This document shows positions 56,071 through 64,000 of a stretch of 64,000 nt of DNA, piece after piece. The stretch is taken from the NCBI GenBank assembly GCA_009760855.2, contig WPIO01000061.1, positions 436,001-500,000 on the forward strand, read 5' to 3'. Numbering within the stretch: the first letter of the stretch is position 1; each line of letters starts with the position of its first letter. The translations under genes and the position numbers were made by a program. Below the pieces are notes generated by a model that did no database searches, was not told the DNA's origin, and saw only the letters and a list, made by a program, of their open reading frames with translations. The stretch is from Cristatella mucedo. Taxonomy: Eukaryota; Bryozoa; Phylactolaemata; Cristatellidae.

Positions 56071-56245
56071 TGCAGATCTCGTAGCCTACGCACAGCCCTG
56101 CAGGTCTCGCACAGCCCTTCAGGTCTCGTAGCCTATGCACAGCCCTGCAAGTCTCGTACGTAGCTTACGAACAGCCCTGCAAATCTCGTACGTAGCCTAC
56201 GAACAGCCCTGCAAGTCTCGTATGTACGTTACGCATAGCTGCACG
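56071..56245 (+). repeat. Minisatellite, unit about 32 bases, about five copies
   Basis: The unit pattern is CCCTGCAAGTCTCGTACG, then TAGCCTACGAACAG, with length variation among copies. Confidence 0.8.
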
Positions 56246-56664
56246 GCTAGGCAGGTCGCAAATATTCCTTGGCTTCGAAAAGAACCAGAGGTGGCCTGTT
56301 CCGCTAGCAGACACCCGTTCTTCGAGTAGAGAAAGCGGGAAGCGCCGATAATACGTGCTTTTCAGTTCCTCCAAATTAGGATACGGTTGTACCCCCCTTT
56401 TTTTTTAGAAAGTCTGAACGTCATCGCCGAAAGAGCCGACCGTAAGCAGCTATCTAAGCGCCTTCTCCAAGGTTCTCTGAAATAGATTCACAGCCCGATG
56501 CTGCGCTCCCGAAGCGGCGCTCCGGGAAATCTCTTCAGCCCCTCCAATCACTATTACTTCCCCATCTGGAAGAGCCTGCACCTCAGCGAAGAAGGCGGGT
56601 CGCACGTTGAAAAACCAATGTGACTCATTTGACTATTTCGTCTAGATCTGTCTAAAACAAAATG

Positions 56665-56765
56665 TGCTAATAATAATAACGCATTTGATATAGCACCCTC
56701 AGAGAGCTCGATCTCTTTCTAAGCACTTTACATTTGGTGCAAAGGAAGCATGCCCAATCAGAAGA
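56665..56765 (-). mobile_element. LINE 3' tail
   Basis: (AAT)n tail, hairpin and the start of the 3' UTR on the minus strand. Confidence 0.7.
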
Positions 56766-56925
56766 TTTCTAGGCGGCGAGGGTGCCTTCCAGCAAGCATA
56801 TCAAAGACAGTCTGATTTTATTACCTACTCCTTTCATTATAGTTGCTCCTCCGAAACTCTTTGGTGAAAATATTATTAATTATTAGCAAATATAATAATA
56901 TAATTATTCAATATATTATTCCCCT

Positions 56926-57200
56926 CTAAAAGTCATCCATCGACGGCCACTCGACGTATTTCCGCCACGCCTCCGAATCCCTTTCGGTCTTCGACAGATG
57001 GTAGATTTCCTCAACGGCAGAAAACGCCTCGACTCCCCGTTGCGCCGCTACCAGGAATGCCCTCTGCGCCAGGCAAACTCTCCCCGGAAGCCAAGTAGCC
57101 GCCGAAAAAGGACATTGGGCTTCCAATGGGGCCGGGCTGGTAGTTCTTGGCAAAAGGCGGCTCGAACTGCTGCAATTTTGGTTGGGCGGGCCTCGACCTT
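56926..57200 (-). pseudogene. Protein-like segment with a frame change, unknown identity
   Basis: On the minus strand one frame (about 57200-57020) reads P-K-L-Q-Q-F-E-P-P-F-A-K-N-Y-Q-P-G-P-I-G, then a Gly/Ser-rich stretch. A second frame to TAG at 56926 reads V-E-E-I-Y-H-L-S-K-T-E-R-D-S-E-A, then W-R-K-Y-V-E-W-P. Both look like protein rather than noise and are adjacent, suggesting a frameshift or a tiny intron. A possible acceptor AG is at about 57201. No homologue was recognised. Confidence 0.35.
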
Positions 57201-57594
57201 CAGCTATGTCTATGGAGGACGGCTTCATCCAACACCGCCCCCCCCCCCACTTAGCCTCCTTCTCGCTACGCCCTGGTCGCTCAGCCAGTGGGTGGTGCGA
57301 CGCTCGTGACTCCGTATCATAGCGGTTTGAGAAATCAAACGCGTATCTACTGATTAAAAATTGTCAATTATGTCGCGGCAGGAGAGCCTTTGCGACTTCT
57401 ATGCAGGCAATTTGCAAAACGGCAGCCATTGCTTCCTGCAGGACTCGAATTACGATCCTGGGTTCGCAGCAGTAGCTCTCGGGCCTAAACCAAGTTCAGC
57501 TCCGCGAGAGTATGTGTAAAACTTGATTGTCTTCGTAACTAAGCTGCTCCACTAGGAAGCTCGCTACCTACTGACGCCACTACACCCCTTATTA

Positions 57595-57760
57595 AATGAA
57601 ATTAAAAAAGAAGTTATACCTGTTCCTCGGAGCAATCCCTCCGTCCCAGTGAACTGTGCTAATTGTGCATTCTATCACTAACCAATGGACGTGCATTCCT
57701 TAATAGCATTTGAAAAGTGCCTATGAAGAGGTTTGCTTCTGCGAGCTACATCGGCGAATT
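57595..57760 (+). mobile_element. LINE 3' fragment
   Basis: Poor-quality 3' UTR and hairpin of a diverged main-family copy. Confidence 0.45.
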
Positions 57761-58104
57761 GAATCCCACACAATGGCCATCTCCGTCACAGGACATGCGT
57801 CATTGCCTTAATAATAGCTGAAAGGAAATATGTAGTTACTCGAACCAGCTTTCTCCTTCACAAAGCGGGACCCTGCAGCCAACTGGCTGACATTTCAGGC
57901 CTTTCAATGGGGGGCTGCGGTTCAAACATCATAACCAAACATGTTCTTATTCCGGCCGGCCACGGCTTCTAGCTAAGAAATCAAGTCAGCAGGGTCATGC
58001 ACTGACGACTGGCTGGCGTTTAGCGAATAAGCACGAGGCGAACACGACTGCCAGCATTTGGTAATTCGCTAAAGCAGCTTGTCTGCGGCCGAGGGGCCCA
58101 GCCT

Positions 58105-58530
58105 CGGTGTAATGTAATGTAATGTATCTCCGTCAGTAACTCCACGAAGTCATAAAGACCATGTGGGTGTTACGCAGGAGAGTTTTGTATAGCTCACTCA
58201 CAGCCTAAGCGGCTTTCGGTACGCATTCGGTAGCCAACCGACTTCGTCTCACGCAACAAAGAGAAAGTGGGAAGCATAGCAGAGTTAAGAGAGCAGTTGA
58301 GGTAGTGAGTAGCATAGAAGTAGCAGTTCAGGACCGCTGAAAAAGATGTGCCATAGTCGGCAGTTGGAGAGTAGATGCCGTTACGTAAGAATTGTGGAAG
58401 CGAGTTCCACAGTCTAGGACCTGCAGAGCTAAAGCTTCTGTCGCCAACTGTCTTTAAGCGGTGGAACAATAAATGCAGTGAGCACAGGCTGAGAAGTCCA
58501 CAGAGCTCTACGGATTTATTATCCAACAGA
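58105..58530 (-). mobile_element. Second LINE family, 3' end with pentanucleotide tail
   Basis: On the minus strand the reading V-G-D-R-S-F-S-S-A-G-P-R-L-W-N-S-L-P-Q-F is a typical LINE C-terminal block. The element ends in a short TGTAA tandem (plus strand 58108-58128). Confidence 0.65.
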
Positions 58531-58950
58531 AGTCAGTCTCGCAAAGCCTACGAGAAAGGCCGAGATCGCCTCACATCCAGCAGTACACATCCGGTTCGGC
58601 ATGCAGAGAAGCAAAAACGACGGTGGAAAAAACGCTGCGTGAATGCTATACAGCACACAGATTCATGACCTCGACAATGGAAACCTTATCACTGGCACCC
58701 TATCACTCGAATTATAATCACCGTCACGCAACACAAGACGACAAGGCCGCTGGTCGCGCCTTAAGAATCATTAGACATAGACATGTTCATATAAAGATGC
58801 TACTAAAGAAAGAATGACAAGCTTGCTCGGTTAGTAGGCCCTCTTCGGAAGCTTGTATCACAACGCTAAAGGCAGCAGCGCAGCAGCTGTGAGGGGGACC
58901 AACAGCAGGCGGTGATCAGAGGATGGCTGCAGCCTCCGTTAGGTCGGAAA

Positions 58951-59016
58951 TTAAGCCACCTCATACTCCTTACGAACGGCCCTGGCTAGACAGCAGGCGA
59001 ATACTATGCCGACGAT
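58951..59016 (-). CDS. Tetraspanin 2, exon 5 (TM4 end and tail, stop)
   Basis: After acceptor GTTTTAG the exon reads I-V-G-I-V-F-A-C-C-L-A-R-A-V-R-K-E-Y-E-V-A and TAA. It has the same length and layout as in tetraspanin 1, with a double cysteine beside the membrane and a YEVA tail close to, but not, the CD63 YEVM sorting signal. Confidence 0.94.
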   Translation of the reverse strand: MVGIVFACCLARAVRKEYEVA

Positions 59017-60095
59017 CTAAAACGAGAGAACATCACGAATGGCCATCTCGAGTAGCAGAGGCCAGCACATGAAGCCACCCGCACGAGGCAGGCAAGGACT
59101 GTGTTTGCCCACGTGACAGCATGCCGACCGTGACAGTTATAGAGTTTTACAAAGAGCCGGAGCAACACAATTTAAATTTGCATCCAAGCACAGCTACGTT
59201 TGAGTGCAAAGGCAGCTAGCGATGGGCAGAGGCCAGGGGCAGCAGAGGCTACGAGTAAGAGAGTGAACACTGCCACTTTCCGAGTGCTACTATACACACA
59301 CAAAACTAGACACGACCCGAAAACCCAAGCCCTTTCTATGTTCGTAGACTTTCAGAAGCTTTGCTTTCTCACAAAGACGGCAGTGCTGCGGTAGGGACTT
59401 TATCGCGGTATTAGGACCAATGCTTCAAAAGCACATAATTGGAGAACTTCCGACGGAACTGAGGAAAAGCACAAGACAAGACAGAAGAGTAGACCCGGCA
59501 GCCGAGTACGAGCTTTAATGGAATCTTCCGCTCGCTAGAAAGCTCATCCAAAATCTCGCTGGTCTGCTATGCATTTAATTCTAAATGCTCGGCACGCGAT
59601 CATTTGGTGACCGTTCGCACCTAGGGAAAGGAAGCCTACCACATTCTAGATGTGCAGGCGGTCGCACTGTAAACCACGAGACTGGCTAACAAACGAGCTC
59701 CCAAATGTAAGAGTGAAAATAGCCATTTGAGCAGCAGCTCAAACTACCAAACAGACTCAGCCAGAATAATAAAAAGCAAATGAGAGGAGACCTAAGCAAA
59801 TCTAAGCACACCCTTTGCAGAGAGGCAGCAAAAACGCATCGCCCGTACAGTGCTAGATAAAGCACCTTTACACTTATATACAGTGGCACTATAACACTGA
59901 TAAAATAAACGAAGAGTTAGCAGCACTATATTAGGCTCAAAGCTAAACCACGGCTGAAGTGCACTGTTGCTGCCGGTGCCATTCTTGATAACAAAATTTA
60001 GTCACCGGCGATACGGCTACTATGTCATGCAAGGCTATACAAAAGCCTTTGGCATAGCATGGGCTGTCCCTGCGTAAGTGCAGCTGGTAACTCAC
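59017..60095 (-). other. Tetraspanin 2 intron 4
   Basis: No repeats or additional exons were recognised. Confidence 0.5.
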
Positions 60096-60191
60096 CTGGA
60101 CGATTGCAAACGCAATGCCCACAGCTCCGACTATATAGATGTGGTCACCGAGGTACTTGCCAAACGCATCTTTGCAAGCACCGTTAGCCGG
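60096..60191 (-). CDS. Tetraspanin 2, exon 4 (last loop Cys and TM4)
   Basis: After acceptor TTTCAG the exon reads P-A-N-G-A-C-K-D-A-F-G-K-Y-L-G-D-H-I-Y-I-V-G-A-V-G-I-A-F-A-I-V-Q, which is the fourth loop cysteine followed by TM4. The donor is CAG|GTGAGT. It is 96 bases, phase 0/0. An (AC)n repeat lies 50-100 bases upstream of the acceptor on this strand. Confidence 0.94.
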
Positions 60192-60243
60192 CTGAAACAA
60201 AATGGCAGCACACCGTTCAGCAAACACGGCAAACAGGCCTCCG

Positions 60244-60290
<47 letters not shown>
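60244..60290 (+). repeat. (AC)n microsatellite in tetraspanin 2 intron
   Basis: About 23 AC units 53 bases upstream (minus strand) of the exon 4 acceptor; read as GT on the gene strand. Confidence 0.95.
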
Positions 60291-60293
<3 letters not shown>

Positions 60294-60971
60294 GCCCAAA
60301 TCGCCTTTCTGCTCGGTGTGAGCCCAGCAACAGCATTGACATCAGAACAGTTATTTCCAAACACCAAGTTCCAATTGTAAACCCATGACAGTATCCATGT
60401 CCTGCTACTCAACCTATAACTAAAGTTAAACAGTAGAAATGACAAGAAGAATTACTTTGCTAGTTTTCTTCCAGGTGCAAAAATCAAATTGCTTGCAAGT
60501 GACGATCGTACAATATACTACAATAGTCCTACAATACTACGTTCAGAAACGGTTGTTTCTATACTCAGGAGCTACTGTATGTACCATTTAATCTTGGGGT
60601 GATTGTCTTGTGGTGATTGTGTAAAAGTTTGGACCATTTTCTGTGAGCTACAGCTCAGAAGTACATTAAAAAATTATAAGTAGGGAAGTAATTCTTCTTG
60701 ACAGGAATCGCTTGCATGCAAGTATAGATTGCATGCAGTCTACGGTGTAAAAAAGGTCAGTCAGGCTTGGGTTGTCACTCACGAAGCTGCTCACATCCAC
60801 CACAATCACACTCCCCTACCCCCACCAGGCTTGTACAGCTTCTGTCACGCGTGCACAGCGCAGCAGCAGTCCGACGACACACGGAAACGTTCCATATGCC
60901 TGCACTAGCCACAGTAGCCACTGTGAGCCGAGCGTGAGACAGAGCGAGTCGCCATGCTAGGTGTAACATGC

Positions 60972-61154
60972 CTGCGTTCCATTTAGGCTGCAGCTGTATT
61001 TGATATCCAGCGTTTCCAAGCTACGACAGCATTCAGTCTCGTTGAACCCACTAGCAGGCTGAGAAATCACGTTCCCAATCTTGTCCCGCAGTACGTACGC
61101 GGCGATTCCAGCCGATATCTCAAAGACGAATATGACACTGAGCAGAATGCTGAA
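60972..61154 (-). CDS. Tetraspanin 2, exon 3 (TM3 and first half of large loop)
   Basis: The exon encodes TM3 (F-S-I-L-L-S-V-I-F-V-F-E-I-S-A-G-I-A-A-Y-V-L-R-D-K), then F-N-E-T-E-C-C-R-S-L and Y-S-C-S-L-N-G-T-Q. It has two sequons, the paired cysteines without the usual Gly, and the third cysteine. At 183 bases it is identical in length to the paralogous exon. The donor is CAG|GCATGT, again GC rather than GT. The nearest GT, four bases on, would break the phase with the next exon. Confidence 0.9.
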
Positions 61155-61281
61155 CTGTAAACACAACAAGGACGAAAATCAGATGCTATTAATCAGACGG
61201 TTCAGGCAGCTAGGTGGGTTTCTTCACAACGTTCATGCACAGACGGTATCGAGGACAAGTGGCTGGTGCAACTGTGCTGAC

Positions 61282-61476
61282 CGTGAGAATCATGCAGTAG
61301 TTCTCCTTGATCGCGCCGCAGCAGCCGAAGAATGCGATGATGAACACGATCGCTCCGACGACGATCAGGAAAATGGCCGGCCCACTGACACCACCTCCAC
61401 CGATGGTTAGCTGTCCGAGATCCTTGATCTGCGCCTGAACGTATCCTCCGACAGCTATCAAGCCGACGCCGGCCAG
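61282..61476 (-). CDS. Tetraspanin 2, exon 2 (TM1 end, small loop, TM2)
   Basis: After acceptor TTTTGTAG the exon reads L-A-G-V-G-L-I-A-V-G-G-Y-V-Q, a glycine-rich small loop (T-I-G-G-G-G-V-S-G), TM2 P-A-I-F-L-I-V-V-G-A-I-V-F-I-I-A-F-F-G-C-C-G-A-I-K-E-N and Y-C-M-I-L-T. The donor is ACG|GTCAGC. It starts in phase 0 after a TM1 half that is missing. No exon like the tetraspanin 1 N-terminus was found between 61477 and 64000, so exon 1 probably lies outside the window. It is two codons longer than its paralogue. Confidence 0.93.
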
Positions 61477-61907
61477 CTACAAAAAGAAGATAATTAAATT
61501 TGCAACTATTATCATTACATATCTACTCACTATTATCATATAATAATCATCTCAATATTGGCCATTTTTGTGGTAAATGGTGAGGAACGGCACAGAGGCC
61601 AAGGCGAAACCGTGCCACGAACTGTTCTGCAGCTAGCGATTGGAAGTTTCAAACCCTGTCGGTCAAGCTGAGTGCATCGGTAGGACTCGATGTGGTCTCC
61701 GAGATAAGCCAGTGCTAAGATAATGTCCATTTTGGGAAGTTGCAGTGCTTAATAAATCCGGCTGGCAGTTGGACCATATATTCCTTGGAGGCTATTAGCA
61801 CGGTTGACCACAAACCTATCACAGGGCTGATTGCATAGGCATATGACAGTGACAGCTAGCAGAACCACAGCTGTGGCTCACCATCCTTCACTAGGGGCCC
61901 CTCCACT
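61477..61907. other. Upstream of tetraspanin 2 exon 2
   Basis: Should be intron 1. No N-terminal tetraspanin exon was seen here or up to 64000. Confidence 0.5.
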
Positions 61908-62085
61908 AGAAGCCGTGATAGCCAAGGTGGTAAGGTGCTCACTAGTCGCGAACAAGGTCGTGGATTCGAATCCTGCAGTGGGCGATCCTTTCTTGCTAAC
62001 TGCAAGAGATGGTGATAGCCTTATCGGCTATCACCATTTCACTGCTACACAAATGATGCTGTCAAATCAGCTAAGATTGTTGCTG
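61908..62085 (+). mobile_element. tRNA-derived SINE, family B
   Basis: Complete copy with box B GGATTCGAATCC, internal hairpin GATAGCC...GGCTATC and a terminal AGCTAAGATT. Confidence 0.8.
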
Positions 62086-62389
62086 ATTTCTGTGATCTTG
62101 GTACACGTCAAAAACAGCTTTTTATTTTATTTTTTTTAGAAAAACCTTCATGTAAACAAATGCCCTGCATCGTTTGAGAGGTTCGGCATATTTCTACAAT
62201 CCATAGTAATGAATCTGTTGGGATTTCCAAGATAGCAGTCAGCTAAAAAAAAAACGTGACGTTGACTTTTACAGGTCATCAGAAGGTCAACATGACAGTT
62301 ATGGTTAAATCAAAAGATAGATAATAATGCCCTTGTTGATTGTGCCAGTCTGCATGCCGATCGTTCCATTAGTATTTGAGAAATATCAA

Positions 62390-62520
62390 TAAATGTGCTG
62401 TGAGGGAGATAATTCCTTTAGGGCTGGGGCATAACTCCCGCCTCTGTAGGCGATTCGCCCGTAAGGCTATTCTGTAGCTATACAGATGAGGCTGTTCAAT
62501 AAGCTAATATTTTTTCACGA
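62390..62520 (+). mobile_element. SINE family B tail fragment
   Basis: The 3' part of the family is visible (GGCTATTCTGTAGCTATAC, GAGGCTGTTCAATAAGC); the head is lost. Confidence 0.5.
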
Positions 62521-62844
62521 GCATAGGTTCATCTAGGAGAAAAGACCAAGAGAGGGCTATGAAATTGTATTCGTCCGCTTTGTTGAATGACACTAAGTAA
62601 AAACAATTTCATGCTTCCGGCACTGCCGTGCTATGCCCATCTATTGCCTTCTACAAGCTAATAACCAACCATTGGGCTGTAATCACGGTGAAGACCCCCA
62701 GATCACCACTGCTACAAATGGGCTTCTACGTAAAGCGAATTATTATCGATGAGGCCACCTAAAATGGCCACCAGTCATTAAAACTTGCAAAACGGGTTTA
62801 GAAAAAAACTTCATGCAACGAGCTGTAATCAGAATGACTATTTA

Positions 62845-62905
62845 ATAATAATAACCAGACATTTTTAAAGCACCCAAGGTCTAAATATCTTTCTGTACAC
62901 ATATT
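62845..62905 (-). mobile_element. LINE 3' tail
   Basis: An AAT tail and a diverged hairpin are visible on the minus strand. Confidence 0.4.
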
Positions 62906-63009
62906 TTGAAAAGGAAGAAAGAGTTAAGCATTAGAAAACAACCGGCGTTATCGTTTTCCAAACTTCTTATAAACTTGAGAAAGGCAAGTACTAAAATGTG
63001 ATAAGACCC

Positions 63010-63130
63010 ACGTTTGACAGAAGCCCTTTACCTACTTCAAGAGATGCTCCATGCGATTCAGGTTCGGAGATTGACTGGGCCACTCAATTAGCTTAATGGG
63101 ACCTAAATCAAACTCAGCAGTTGTGCAGAA
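63010..63130 (-). mobile_element. Tc1/mariner transposase remnant
   Basis: On the minus strand the reading E-W-P-S-Q-S-P-N-L-N-R-M-E-H-L-L (about 63035-63085) is the signature around the last catalytic residue of Tc1/mariner transposases (usually WPSQSPDLNPIENLW). The Glu is kept and the preceding Asp is Asn. Stops lie close by on both sides. An open stretch at 63136-63360 may be more of the same element but was not recognised. Confidence 0.6.
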
Positions 63131-64000
63131 AAATATCAAAAACAACTTAGCTGAGTGCCTTCAGTCATTCTCCTGTAAATATTAAAATTAGCTCCATAAA
63201 GCATCATTGTACTACAACGTTCTGAAGCGGCTACAAATAAATGTCTTCCATCATATTGCCACGTGTACGGTGGATGCAAGGTGCTTAGTGCATCACTAGA
63301 GGCATTCCCAGGCCAGAACCCCATTGCAGCCCAAATTTCACCATCTTCTGAAGGTTGCAATTTTCATTGCAACCTTCATGGGGTGACGATGCACGTATGT
63401 TAGCAGAAAATGGTGAATTTACTTTCGCCGCTCCGTACGACTTGGTTTTAACCTAAGTGGGTCCATCTAGCTCGAACCTTGACCCACTGCAAAAAACCTC
63501 GGTGATTGATGGACAGAAGCTGTGCTTGAAGATAAAAATAGCTCATTTTTTCGATCCGAGCAAATATACCTCGTTCGTCAAGCGGCTGCCTAATCCTATC
63601 CGGCTGTCTAATCCCATCCGTAGCAACTAGCTTCATAGCAGTTTGCAGGCTCTGCTCGGGAAAACTCGTGGGCTGAAACGAGGGTCCGAACCTTTCCAGC
63701 TTGTGCTCATGGGGGATAGACATGGGAAATATGCGTATTAATCATGGTACTGGTCGTAGCTATCTCCATCACATTGAAACCAGCCAAAGTCTCAGCAATT
63801 CGTATTCGCTAGCAATTGCAAAGTTACTTAGACGGATGGTGCAACGTCAACAACGGGACTTCCGAAAAACGAGATGCAGTCGATTTCAAATGAGCTAGAA
63901 AACCTGTGAATCTGCAATTTGTAATGAAATTAAATTGTCACAAATGAATTCTCGTTATGTTTTTTATATAGATGTTAATAAAATGTCAAGGAAAACTGCA

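Noticed and set aside
62668-62677. CCATTGGGCT, like the end of the TIR element at 33.5-34.7 kb
   Set aside because: Only about ten bases match, with no partner end or duplication nearby.
1-64000. CRISPR arrays, riboswitches, operons, rRNA genes
   Set aside because: None seen. The window is spliced animal DNA; all tandem arrays are microsatellites, minisatellites or transposon tails.

Overview
This is animal nuclear DNA. It has spliced genes with long, repeat-filled introns, many non-LTR retrotransposon (LINE) remnants, tRNA-derived SINEs, DNA transposons and many microsatellites. No operons or prokaryotic signals were seen. The species is not identifiable by reading. A homologue of the cilium-associated vertebrate gene C7orf57, together with the LINE and SINE mix, suggests an invertebrate bilaterian outside insects and nematodes, but this is inference.

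Four genes can be built exon by exon with matching splice phases. (1) A C7orf57-like gene on the minus strand has three solid exons between 14015 and 17313 and a doubtful terminal exon near 10.5-10.9 kb. (2) JMJD4 on the plus strand has seven exons (17810 to 35643) that join into a 495-residue JmjC dioxygenase, predicted to hydroxylate the translation release factor eRF1. Genes 1 and 2 are head to head across about 0.5 kb, which holds an RFX X-box-like site. (3) A CD63-type tetraspanin on the minus strand has five exons from 46084 down to 36568. (4) A second tetraspanin on the minus strand has exons 61476 to 58951; its first exon was not found and probably lies beyond the window. The two tetraspanins share three identical exon lengths, a compact four-cysteine extracellular loop and a GC-type splice donor at the same place, so they are probably tandem duplicates.

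Layout: 1-6.8 kb is repeat-rich with no recognised gene. 6.84-10.25 kb is a nearly full-length CR1/L2-type LINE with a broken ORF2. 10.5-17.3 kb carries the C7orf57-like gene. 17.3-35.7 kb is JMJD4, whose introns hold two LINE copies in opposite orientation around exons 5 and 6 and a 1.19-kb inverted-repeat DNA transposon. 36.5-46.1 kb is tetraspanin 1. 46.1-58.9 kb is mostly repeats and includes a 183-bp hAT element resembling the horizontally transferred SPIN family. 58.9-61.5 kb is tetraspanin 2. 61.5-64 kb holds a SINE, a LINE tail and a Tc1/mariner remnant.

The strongest leads are the SPIN-like element, the TIR element with a PCNA-binding-like motif, the SINE that copies the 3' hairpin of the resident LINE, the paired inverted LINEs flanking two JMJD4 exons, and the compact tetraspanins with GC donors.
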